Part shown: positions 1-11,210 of the stretch, one piece after another
Numbering within the stretch: the stretch's first letter is position 1
How the letters are laid out: every line of letters starts with the position of its first letter
DNA from: Mariannaea sp. PMI_226
Taxonomy: Eukaryota > Ascomycota > Sordariomycetes > Hypocreales > Nectriaceae
NCBI GenBank assembly: GCA_024336345.1
Contig: JANFOG010000002.1
Span: forward strand, 1,860,001-1,924,000
DNA length: 64,000 nt
Direction: 5' to 3'
The notes under the pieces: generated by a model
Seen by the model: the letters and a program-made list of their open reading frames with translations, nothing else
What the model was told of the DNA's origin: nothing
The model's database searches: none
Translations under genes and position numbers: made by a program

Positions 1-3000
1 TTCAGCGTGTGTCGATATCATTGAATACTACAACTTGGTATTCATGGATCCCCATAATGCAACCGATATCGTGATCAAGTCATTTTTAGTCATATGTTAA
101 GGAATATGAACCTAATTTAGCTCTTCTGGATGCAGCTTTACCAATGTTATGTGGGGTATATATTAAACCAGTGAGTGAAGTAAAAGGGTATTAGCTAAGT
201 AAGAAGATGCCTTATTGAGGGCCAAACATCTTTGGTTGCCTGACCTGACCTGACCTCAAAGAAAAGACACAGACCACTTCGGCCCGAGAGCAGTCTTGGG
301 GCCACCTCAGCAATGCCTGGTGTTATTCTTGGAGTCATCTCCGGATGAGTAGTCTGGAGTGTGCCGGGAATTCATGATCCAGGGATGAGAGAGCCCCTTG
401 GCAAGTCGTAACTGTTATGTCGTATTGTGCAGTAAAGGCGTGTAAAAAGGGAGCTTTGGTTTGTTTGGCAATACTCAAGGGGTTTCGCTGCAACCCATGC
501 TTGCTCCCACTAGAACGGGTGCATACATACATAGTAGTCCCCGGCGGGGGCAGTTCCAAGAATTTATCTGCTTCACTTCGCTGGCTGAACATGTTCCTTC
601 CTTCGGAAATGGCGGGTAGGTATAAGGAAGAAGGACTTGGTTATTAATGTACCCCCCGGGGGGGGGGAGGTTGATCTGGGTTCTGGAACGCTGCAGCATG
701 ACGACGAATAACTAGCGCTTCCCTTGTTTCGTCGGCGGGTCCGGCCTTTTGAGCTCCAGGGGTTCAAACCCATTTTGGTGACACTATTTACTATTGTACA
801 TGCGCCTGGGCGTTCTTTGAGACAGAAGTATCCTTGCGTATTCTTCATCCACCAAGGCTGGCTTACCACCCTGCCCGTTGGCCTGAAAAGGTGACTACGG
901 GTAATGACAGCGGGATCGATGGATTAGTGGGTAGATGGATGACTGGTCAGGCAGAAGAGAGAACGACGCGACATGTTTCTACCTTAAGGCAATACCGATG
1001 CTCCTCTTCGGGGTCTTGGTCTCAGCCTCGGTCTCAGTTCCGTATGCATTTCCTTTTGAGATGGGCTCTATAGCTGCCAGTGCCAGCTGAGTTTGTGATG
1101 TCTCAGAACCACAGAATGAGATGTGCATAGCATGCAAGATGATTACTTGGGCCTTGGCCCATTCTGCTTGGACAATATTGACGCTCAACAGAAACAGTGA
1201 AGGGAGATATCAAAGAGTGAGTGCAAAAATATTCTTTGACCCTCAGTCAACTATCCCACTGGGTGATCGCCATAGTGATGTTATCCAAGAGCACAACCAA
1301 CCAACAAAGAATAAAGATGTATGGCTTTGCTGTTGGATCTGGGGACAGTGGTTCTCGGAGGCTCCGGTGAAAGGCTTTGTTTCTCGATGTGGGCTGTTAC
1401 TGGAATGGAGGAGGGGAGGTCTGATCCACACGAACTGTGGAAGATCTAACTGGTATTTTGTAGTCTGGGTAGCTGAACGTTTGCTCTTTTGACGTTATCA
1501 GGATCGGATACGTTCAGTTCTGAGGTGTCGATCAAAGCAGGTCGGCTGTGCCAGAGATGCAGACAAAGGCTTTGCTATGATAATGACGATGAGAAACAGG
1601 GCTTATTTGGGGAGAGCAGCGTCATTCTCTGAATGGAATGGATGCATTGTGATACATGAGCAGGGGCGAAGCCAATGTTTGGGACCTGGTAGAATGAGAG
1701 ATATTGAATGCTAATGTAAACTTCTAAGAAGCGAAGCCGTAAGTTACGTAAGTTAGAATGTAATTGTGTCTCCCTGCTCGATACCATACCTACCTTGGAC
1801 TTCCTCTTCCTTCCTTTCGGTAGACCTCTTGAGATCGTTCCTACCTTAGCTGCCAAGGTAGGTACACATGTCCCATAATGGATAATGGCTTCGAAAAGCT
1901 TGGGTGGGAGCCTTCCGGGAAGGCAAAGTAGGTAACCAGGTAACTTGCTGACTGCTCAACTGCCTTACCAACCTTGAGTAGTACTCCTACTCCCATACGG
2001 GTTACACTGACCTGACACCTACAAGTTGGCGTGCTGTCACACACGGAAGCTTCTCCTTTATTGGGGAGCCGACACTCAGGTACGTATCAAAGGTGTCGCT
2101 GACCTGACTGAACTTGTTGCTCGGCATGGCGGGGTGGAGGGAGGAAAAGTGCCCGCTTGTTAGCTTCCTTCGGAACAGTGCACATTGGGCAGTCTTGGCT
2201 TGACATGGGCTGGGCTGGGCCGATCCAGGTCCCCTATCCACCAAACCCCAATCTTATTAAGTTACTCCGTACCAAGAGCCAGGTACTTGCTTAGCTTCGC
2301 GTTGTCGTCCGAACAGCACCAACATTTGCGAACTCCTTCCGTGGTTGCAGATCGCTTGGTGGGCATACTGCAGATATGATACATCCTCGTTACAAATGTT
2401 GATCATGCTAGCCCAGTAACGCATTTTACTCCCTGAGGCCAGATCGAGCGATCTTGAATACCCAAGATCGCTCACTGTAAGAGAGGGGTAATACATCCTT
2501 CAATTGCCTCCCAAGCCTTGGATCCAACACCATTGAGAATGATAGTAATTATTACCCACCGTACTTCCCGAAACCAAGCAAGATTGAGTACGTACTTTGT
2601 ACATGAAGAGCCCCTCACAATCTTCCTACCTAAGGTGCTTTACCGACTGTACCAACCTTATCTGGTACCTTGCCTATACAGCTGAGCCTGTGTTCCATAG
2701 AGCTGGATTTGAACATTTCAAGTCCACAGGCAAGTCTGGGCATTCATTCTGTCAAGCCTTTGGGACTTGAGACTGCGTTTGCGGATTTAGGGGCGCTTAC
2801 TGAAGAGTGAAGGGCCTATGCCAGCCGCTCTCTCGCCTGACACGCTCCTTCCCCACCCCTCGTTCCCTCCCCCCCGTTACGTTGCTCCTGCTAATTACTC
2901 CTCCCGCTCCCTCTCCCTCTCCTTCTCCTTGATCACTTCCTGGCCAACTTCCCAGCTCCCCATCTTCGGGACCCAACCTTCTCCTTCCATCATTCATTCT

Positions 3001-3543
3001 CTGAATGCCTTCGGCCTTTAATTCCTTGTTCTGCAAACCAGTTACTCTCGCAGCTTAGAGGAGCGGTTTTCTTCGCCCTGGCTCTGCGTCCCCTAACAGC
3101 TTCCTCTACACCTCACCCCGTGCTCTTGCCCCTTCTCCGCCAGCCGCTCGCAACTGCCCGCCTTGCCGCCAGCGCCTCCACCCACCCTCCCCCGTTCTTT
3201 CATCACCAACGGGCGGCCTTAACTTTCACCGCTAATCCAGCCAAACATATGCCCTCAACCACTTTTCTGTGAGAGGCGCTCGCTGCTGCGTAGACGAGCA
3301 GGTTGTGTGCAGGTCTTTGACCTGATTTCCTCGTTTGTTCTGAAGCCGCTCCAGTATCGTGGGTCTCTCGCCGCACCCCTGGACGTTGTCACTTTTCAAC
3401 GGCAAGTGTCGCTGCACCTGAAGCAGCGTTACGAACGCCAAGTACTGCATCTACGCCGCTCACCAATAACAACTACCTCCATACCTTAACTGCGATTCAT
3501 CCTTGATTGTTGCTTTCCGCGCCATCTGGCAATCCATTTCAAG
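1..3543. other. Gene-free 5' region and leader of the PAK kinase gene
   Basis: No coding region with recognisable protein features is visible; open frames here are short and of mixed composition. Positions 652-667 hold a C6G10 run, and a short ACCTG pentamer repeat lies at about 242-257. The part nearest the kinase gene (about 2820-3200) is strongly pyrimidine-rich on the + strand, as is common around transcription starts in filamentous fungi, so transcription of the kinase gene probably begins there (inference). Confidence 0.6.
2820..3010 (+). promoter_or_regulatory. CT-rich core-promoter/leader tract of the Cla4-like gene
   Basis: A long run of C and T on the + strand with very few purines sits 530-720 nt before the start codon at 3544. 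Such tracts commonly mark the core promoter or early 5' leader of highly transcribed filamentous fungal genes. No clear TATA box is seen. The assignment rests on composition and position only. Confidence 0.35.
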
Positions 3544-6499
3544 ATGGCTCAGAATGGGTACGTGTTCCCCTGTCCTCACCATACAACCATTTTATAGACT
3601 TGCCCACGTTGAGCGAGTTCTCTTACATTCCTGAATTGCGGAGGTTGCGCAACTTGTGTGTTCGAGCTTGTGTCAAGTAAACTGAGCTCTGTTCGTCCTT
3701 GTTGGCCATGCTGGTGACTTAAGACCTATTCTCCGTTTCCATAATCAGTTCCGGGATGGTTTCTTTATCACAATTCACGGATCTTGCCCCTACCCAGTCT
3801 CAAACGCATAACGTTCCCTAAACTAACAACCAGCAGCAGTATGTACTCCTCCGGGCAATTTATGAACCCAGGTCCAGCGCCACGACCCCCAACCGACAGG
3901 CCACGCCTAGCTCTTACACCCAATGCCAATCTTCCTGGAAGTATGGCCAATATGGCCATCTCTCCTATCCGCAGCACTGCAACATCAACATACACAGGCT
4001 CCACCATCTCGCTGCCGATCGCTCGCCAGCAGTCGAACAACACTGATGGAATGGGAGGTGTTGCGGTGAAGAAAGAAGGCTGGGCATCAGTCAAGGAGAG
4101 CAAGAATTTTATCCAACCTTGGAAGCAAAAATACTTGATTCTCCGCAAGGAATCGTTGGATTTCCACAAGACTGAAGGAGGCAAAGTCTCCTATACACTC
4201 TACCTCAGAGATGTTGTTAACGTCGGTCGCATGGAAGCGGCAGGCACCATTCTAGAAATCAAGCGAAAAGCCGATGGTTCGTCCACTAGCCCAGGAGATG
4301 ACGATGGCACCACAAAGACTCTTCAGATCAAGGTGAAGAGCGACGATGATCTCTACGAGTGGATTGACTTCATTTATGGTGCCTGCCCTGGCATGGGCGG
4401 AGTGAGCAACCCAACCAACTTCTCTCATGCCGTGCATGTTGGCTTTGACCCCAAAACAGGCGAATTCGTTGGTCTTCCTCCGGAGTGGTCGAAGCTTCTC
4501 AATTCTTCTGCCATCACCAAGGAGGACTACGAACGCAATCCCCAGGCTGTCTTCGAAGTTTTGGATTTCTACACCGACCTCGCAAAACGAGCTGAGAACC
4601 CTAATCAATACTCCAGTCTCACCCCTACCCCCACTGCAAGCCAACAAAATATGCAACTTGGTTATGGTGGTGGCTCTTCCGTTGTCCCTCCCCGGCCGGC
4701 GCCCCCTTCAAGCGGCTCTCCTCGCACCCCTGGTGGTTACAACAACGGCTCCTCTTCAAATGCGCCTCGACGCCCTGAGCGTCCTGATCGCCCCTCACCT
4801 CCCGATCAGTCTCAGCAGCAGCAACGCCAGCAGATGCAGGCCATGGCACCAAACTATGTGTCACAGGATGCTATGAGAGAAGAGCAGCGCAAGAAACAAA
4901 TGGAGGCTCAACGACAACGGGAGCAGCGCGAAATGGAGGAGCAAAACCGTCGTGACCTTGAGGCTTTCAACGCTGCGATTCCTAAGACGAAGGTTCCGAT
5001 GGCTCAGCAAGAAATTGGTGGATACTCGGGATCATCTCCCCAACCCGATCGCTACAACCCAACAAGAGCTGCCCCCCCTGCGCCCAAAGCTTCCAACCAA
5101 GCCAACGGCCTTCGAGCTCAGAGACCTGCACCCTCTCCACCAGTGGCCTCAAACCAGCGCCCACCTATCGCCACGCAACAGAGTTCCAGCTCGCGAGATC
5201 AAGGACGTAGTCGCAATGAGAACCCTGCCGGTCATGCGAATGCTCCTCGATACCAGAATGGTGCCCCATCATCTCAAACCCGACAACAACAGCAGGCTCA
5301 GGCCCAGACTTCGCGATTGCCCGCTCCCGTCAAGCCTCTTAATGTCGCTCCCAAGCCTAGCCAGCCCCAGCAGCAGTCTGACGGTGTTAAGGCTGCTGAA
5401 GCTGCGCTCACAGCCAAGCCGTCAGCTTCGGAGCGTAAACAGGACGTGCGCATGTCTACCATGTCGGAAAGCGAGGTGATGGCCAAGCTCAAAGAAGCCG
5501 TATCCAAAGACGATCCCAACCTTTCCTACTCCAAGCAGAAGAAGATTGGACAGGGTGCATCGGGATCTGTCTACGTTGCAAAGATCAAAGAAACGGCTGT
5601 CGGAGTCGCCCGGGACGTGCTCAGGCAATATGGTCCCCGCGCGCAAGTGGCTATCAAGCAAATGGATCTCGCACATCAACCCCGAAAGGAGTTGATTGTG
5701 AATGAGATTATGGTCATGAAGGATAGCCGACACCGAAATATCGTCAACTTCTTGGATGCATTCTTGCGCAATAACAATGCAGAGCTATGGGTAGTGATGG
5801 AGTTCATGGAAGGCGGTGCCCTTACGGATGTCATCGACAACAACCCGTCAATCTCAGAAGAGCAGATCTCTACTATCTGTCATGAGGTAAGATCTATTGT
5901 AGACATACGACTACCGCAATACTAACCAAGATTCTAGACTTGCCGGGGCCTTCAGCATCTCCACTCTCAGAGCATTATTCACAGAGATATCAAGAGTGAC
6001 AACGTCCTCCTCGACGCTCGTGGCAATGTCAAAATTAGTAAGTCTGCATCTCAGCGACATGGGAACATTTCAGCATTAACAAATTACAGCTGATTTTGGC
6101 TTTTGCGCTAAGCTCACCGAGACGAAGTCGAAGCGAGCGACCATGGTTGGTACTCCTTACTGGATGGCCCCTGAGGTTGTCAAGCAAAAGGAATACGGCC
6201 CTAAGGTCGACATTTGGTCTCTTGGCATTATGGCCATCGAGATGATCGAATCAGAGCCTCCGTACCTCAACGAGGAGCCTCTCAAGGCGCTGTATCTTAT
6301 CGCTACTAACGGCACACCTCGCCTCAAGAAGCCCGAAAAATTGAGCAAGGAGCTCAAGGCTTTCCTTTCGGTTTGTTTGTGTGTTGACGTGAAGAGCCGC
6401 GCCTCGGCGGATGAACTCTTGGCTCATGACTTCTTGCGACACGGCTGCCCGCTTAGCAGCCTTGCTGACTTGCTGGCATTCAAGAAGCACGCCAAATAA
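3544..6499 (+). CDS. cla4: Cla4-type p21-activated protein kinase (PAK), PH-CRIB-kinase
   Basis: Proposed exons are 3544-3557, 3840-5886, 5938-6037 and 6090-6499, giving 856 residues. The order is PH domain (about 83-186), CRIB/p21-binding motif (about 195-225, with [15 protein letters not shown]), a long Pro/Gln-rich linker, then a Ser/Thr kinase. Visible kinase residues are the GQGASGSV loop (575-582), VAIK lysine K611, HRD aspartate D704, DFG D722 and GTPYWMAPE ending at E749. A PH domain before CRIB separates Cla4 from Ste20-type PAKs. Known family role: an effector of Cdc42/Rac in polarity, septin organisation and cytokinesis. The first exon encodes only MAQNG; the alternative start at 3784 would read through the intron acceptor. 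Poly-proline stretches in the linker could bind SH3 proteins (inference). Family assignment is firm; the tiny first exon is a splice-site prediction. Confidence 0.93.
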
Positions 6500-9400
6500 A
6501 GAACGATGTCTGAACAAATTTCCGAAAAGCTATAGCGGCCTCGTTCTGATTCGGCATATTTGATGTGTGGTTTTGAAGCGCAACATGACGCATATATTCC
6601 CCCTAAATGAATGGTTTGGCGTTTAGGATTGGCCGAAGTTGATTTACACCTTTGTTCTCGGCAGGATGATTCCCGGCAACCTTGAGCTCTCTTCATCAAT
6701 ACCCTATCTCAGGTACCACAGTTTGGTGCCTATCGATCGTAATGATATCCACTTTCATGAGTGCTGGCAGGTGTCTCCAGAAGTATGAGCAAACCACCCA
6801 TGGGCCCTTTGGGCTATTTTTCATGCACCAGGTTTGGTCATTTAGACATTAAGTCGAGTGTTGAAGGAAGGTTACGCAGGATTAATGGAAGCATCGGCCA
6901 CGTTTCTATGAGAAGAGTAGACGAGAAACACAAAATAGAGACAATTGAAGACCCGCCGTGTTTGTTGCGACTGTTACTTGGTTGTATAATATTGTGATTG
7001 TGTGTCGGTTCTACAGCTGAGACTCAATAAGAGTAACACAACGGATATTGGCCCACTACTGGTTGGCACGCATCAAATCTGGACATACAGGTCTGGGTGC
7101 CTTACTAATGAGAGCCCAGACAATTATGGTTTTGTTGTACCATCTACAGCCGCATCTTGGTTCAGTCCCCACAGGTTATTCAGCTTCAATGCTATCTAGT
7201 CTATCAGACCTGATGAGTTCTGTTTGCTCTCTTGGTTTGCTCCTTTTAGCGTATTGAGTACAGAATTTCGACGATGAATAGGGGCAAGGCTAAGTCACCC
7301 CAACATAGGCAGGTAAGTTTCCTCTACTAACCAACTACCATATTGGTAGGAACAATTGACGTTCCGAACTACAACAGAAACAAGCGAAGGGGAGAGGGCG
7401 GGTGGATATAAGAGTATCAAGAAAATGATATTTGTACGAAAGTGCAAAGTCGACAAGCAAACCTAACTCTGCAGGATAAATGAGATACGGATGGCTGCTA
7501 GAAAAGCGCCAAGCGGCACAGGAGATGAAACTTGAACGTGCGAGTTGGGAGATGCCGCAGCGAATGAGAGAAAGTACGTCACTCAATAGCTGGCCGCTCA
7601 GTCAGACAAGGAGGCGAGAGTGTATGTGTCAGCCGGTCAGCCGCTCGAGAAGGTCGGGGCTGGCTATTTGGATGGTAGGACCAGATAGGTTTCTTCAGAG
7701 AAGAAATATCTCGATGAACCGATCGTAGTTCAAAGAAATAAAGACTGGTGATGGATTAGTAGTTTCAACAGGCTTTGAAAGACGGCGGAAAAAAAAAGAA
7801 TGATATCTGTCCATCTTTTTCCCACTCCCTTGGCCAACTGGCAGAGGGGGACCCAACGAGCTGGCCAAGAAGCAAGGTACTCATGGTGTATCTTACCCTA
7901 CCTACTACTCCGTACTCAGGTACCAGGCGTCAGGGGCATCTGGGCTGGGTAGGGAATTGAGAGGGCTTGTTTCAGAGACGCTCCGCGAGACCGTGCGAGG
8001 CTATGATTGGTTGGGGCTTCCTGTAGGGGCCAGGGGGCAGATTCTCAGTCTGCATGACACCGCCAATGGGGCACAGGTCAAGGTGTGGATGTGACAAACT
8101 GAGGGCCAAGGGGATGACGAGGGAGAGGCCCATAATATCGGGGACGGGAAATACTGTGTACAAGGAATACCGAATTGATGGCGCCAATGTCCCCAATTGG
8201 AATTCTTACCAATCTCTACTCAACTGCAGGTGCTAGGTGAGCATTGCTCGAAGAAGGGTGATACTCAATTACCCACCTTACATAAGGCACCCAAGATTGC
8301 AGACAGATATCCTACATACTGGATACAGTATGGCATGGGGGTATGTGGGCGTGGGGCATATCGGGAGAAGAGGGAGCTTCCTAGAGCCGATCTTTTGGTG
8401 TCTATCTACGCTATAATTACATTTTCTACCTGTAGGCAAGGCAGCTGGGGCTGGGAGGCTGCTCTTCAGTAATCGAATGAATATCCTGGGAACGTAGGTT
8501 ACATGCGCGGTACCGCACTTCGGGTAGAGCCCTAAACTAGCTCATATCTTGTTGCACTTTGCAAAAAGGAAAGCAAAAATAGGCTTAGGGACTTGATCAG
8601 CATGGTCCAGCGATTGTCGTGAAAGTTGCAAACAAAGTCTTAGAGTGTATTCCTGTCTGTGCTCCTGAAGACGTCCTTGGGTCAATGAATCGGACAGGCA
8701 ATGTGCCATCGCTTGTCGCACCTGCCCTCGGGAAAGCGTGACCTACAAGCACGAAACAAGCACAAAACTGAGACGCGGCAGCAGCACCCGCCTAGAAATT
8801 AGATCTCGCGGGTCAATCCTGCCGCCCTGTCCTTAAGTTATTACCTAGGTACTCCAGCAATCCAGGTCCAGTAGTAGTTCAGGACCTGCTTTATTATCAG
8901 TCAAGATAGGGACAGGTACCTTGGACAGGGAAGCCGAGTACCTTCGGTAGGTTCCCAGATAAGCCAGGTAAATACGTGTGTATAAATCACTTAAAGTCCA
9001 TATCCACGCTGCTGCAATTATTCACGATACTACGGCATTCTAGGCTGGAGGGCAATCCATCAGAAGCAAGGGAAGGGACAAAAAAAAGGACATAAGTGGA
9101 AGGGGAGGGGGATTGGTATATAGATGCCCCTTCTTGCCTCCACTCCCAGGTGTGAGATTTCAAAGCAGTAGCACTATGTTGCACCACGACGTAGGCGAAA
9201 CGATAGTTGAAAGCAACGAAAAGGAGAGAGGCGGAGGCGGAGGCGACAGAATGCATCAAGTATAAACGCTTTATTCTGGAAAAAAAAAATTAACAATAAA
9301 AAAATAAAAATAAAAAAGGGAAAGGGAAAAGGAAAAGTAGGATGGATATGCAATTCCCTCGTTGCTCAGTGATCCATGCTTGGCACGTTCGTTGCGTGGT

Positions 9401-9681
9401 CTCACCCAACCAAAGGGTCTGACCACTTCAGACATGCATGCTATCCGTACTCCGTACAAGGTGACGAAATGCTGTCCGAGGGGGGCATCATTTCAGTATA
9501 TGTTTAAAAGCAACGAAGTGCCCAAAAAGAAGTCGTTTTCTTCCGACTTCTTACGCATCTACCTCAACCATTCTTCGCTGTCGCATTTGATAAATTGAGC
9601 GATAGACACAAACATGTGAGCGAGTCCCGTTGAATTACGGACTTTGTATGTATTCGCTCGCGGAAAGCGCCCCACAACCAA

Positions 9682-9704
9682 AACACACACACCACACACA
9701 CACG
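9682..9704. repeat. CA microsatellite
   Basis: A dinucleotide CA run broken by one CC, followed by a mixed GTGTGCTCACGCACACA segment that can fold on itself. It lies in gene-free DNA. Confidence 0.85.
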
Positions 9705-10154
9705 TGTGCTCACGCACACAATGATATAAAATCTTCCTACTCAAGGTACCTCAGTAACTTACATACAGTAGCGTACCTAGCGGGCCACTGGAAGGGGTAC
9801 GTACTAGAAACGGTCGGGAAACAACCCAGCCCCAGCCACAAACTATCCACCCCAGGGCGTTATTTCTCATGCCAAAAGGAACGTTGAAAAGGACTGGTAA
9901 AAGCAAGCTGTCTTGCATGGTAGGTCCCTAGGTAAATAGTACGTAGTGCAAGTAGTCAACTGAGAAGCAACCTCGTAAATAGTCGGATTTATGCCTTGCT
10001 GCGGCAAAAGAAACGGCAGGCTCAGCCTCTCTCTCTCCTCTCTATGTGCATTGTACCTAGCTTACGGGCACGTTTGTAGTGGAGGCCTTTATTTTTGGGC
10101 GCTTTCCGTACGTTGCCCGCTGTCCAGGACCGCTTTCCCGGGGGTCTGATTTAG

Positions 10155-10285
10155 TACAGTAGGTACCTACCTAGGAAGGTAAGGCAAGGTACCTACCCAA
10201 GGGAGCTCAGGCTCCGGGGTGCCAGTGCGTGAAGGTAGGTACCTTCTAGTACCCGCAGTACCCTAATAGCTTCCAGGTACCTTGA
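10155..10285. repeat. Cluster of TAGGTACCTA-type short motifs
   Basis: Several copies of GGTACCT and ACCTACC lie within about 130 bases upstream of the CT-rich leader of the PUF gene. The core GGTACC is palindromic. Similar clusters occur at about 25829-26040, 35326-35510, 42098-42120, 47615-47720 and 62705-62830, all between genes. Function unknown. Confidence 0.6.
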
Positions 10286-10321
10286 AACCAAGTTACTCGG
10301 CCTCTGCTCTGGGCTGGGCCG

Positions 10322-10640
10322 TCTCGTTTTGTCTTGTTTCGTCTCCTTCTCCCGCATTCTCTCTCCACCATCTCTTTTACCCCCCCATTCTTTTCCCTCC
10401 CTCAGCTTTTCTCCCCTCCCCCATCTCGCGCGCCACCCGTCTCCTTCTCCAGGCCCTACGATAAAAAAAAAAGAATTCTCTTCTTTTTCCTGTCGTCTTC
10501 ATGAGGCCTGTATATTGATCGTTACGTTTGTTTGTGCCTTCCCTTCCCCTCCCCTGCCCCCCTCGATCTCTATCTCCAACGCTTCCCCCCTTACTTTTTT
10601 CCCTTCCTTATTTTTTTGCACCTCCCTAGCCGCGGGCTCG
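10322..10640 (+). promoter_or_regulatory. CT-rich promoter/leader tract of the PUF gene
   Basis: The + strand is dominated by C and T with several T runs, and it precedes the start codon at 11211 by 570-890 nt. This is the likely core promoter and transcription start zone (inference from composition and from the near absence of ATG downstream). Confidence 0.4.
10501..10518 (+). other. Possible uORF, five codons (MRPVY)
   Basis: This ATG opens a five-codon reading frame ending in TGA. It is the only ATG on the + strand between about 10047 and 11186. It matters only if transcription starts upstream of it, which cannot be told from sequence. Confidence 0.3.
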
Positions 10641-11186
10641 GACGACGACGCACGCTGGGCGACAACTCAAATCCACAGTTGACCTGCTCTGGACAACATT
10701 GCATCTTTCGGAATCTTCGCATCCTGCGTCAGCTTTCCACCACCGCCCCCGACCGGCCGTCGACCTACTTTCGACTTGAACTTTGACCCGATTATCGAAT
10801 CTCTACTTTTTTCGGCTTTTTCGTCATAGTCTCACCTCTCTCCCCGATCTCGTCTCTTCTACGAGCATCATCTTGTAATATCGGCTCCTGGATTTCTTCT
10901 TCGTGTTCGCATTGCGCTCCTTTAGACAGAAAAGACGACCCGCCGTTTCCCATCTACTTCGATCGAGTATTTCTCCAGAGGACTTTTCCTTCAGTGCTCT
11001 GCCTCATCCATACATTGTTCGAAGCAGGCGAGAAGCGCCTGTGCACCTGGACCATCTACTTCCTTTTTACCAGCGTGTCCCTCGGGGGTTTTATTTTTCA
11101 CACGATTCTTACGTCTCGATCCCACGAGTCCACGTCTTTGCGAATAATATCCAGTACCCGGCCTGACACCTTCCGTGTCACTATCC

Positions 11187-11204
11187 ATGAGGTCGGCTAG
11201 ATAA
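11187..11204 (+). other. uORF, five codons (MRSAR), just before the PUF start
   Basis: ATG at 11187 opens a five-codon frame ending in TAA at 11202-11204. The stop is six bases before the main start codon at 11211. It is the first ATG after about 680 ATG-free bases, so scanning ribosomes would meet it first. The position suggests leaky scanning or reinitiation control of the main ORF (inference). Confidence 0.55.
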
Positions 11205-11210
11205 TTGATA

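Larger units (their letters stand above)
6500..11186. other. 4.7 kb gene-poor interval before the PUF gene
   Basis: No convincing gene is visible on either strand. The first few hundred bases should hold the 3' UTR of the kinase gene. Features seen are a CA-repeat (about 9682-9704), an A-rich patch (about 9281-9320), TACTCCGTA at 7906-7914 and 9448-9456, and several TAGGTACCT-type motifs (about 8845, 8917, 10157-10285). From about 10320 the + strand becomes CT-rich, marking the promoter and leader of the PUF gene. Confidence 0.6.

Noticed and set aside
735..800. Possible tRNA B-box-like GGTTCAAACCC
   Set aside because: No A box, matching acceptor stem or anticodon arm could be laid out around it on the + strand.
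2690..2740. Minus-strand GTTCAAATCC resembling a tRNA T-loop
   Set aside because: The flanks do not pair as a T stem and no acceptor stem or A box is at the expected distance.
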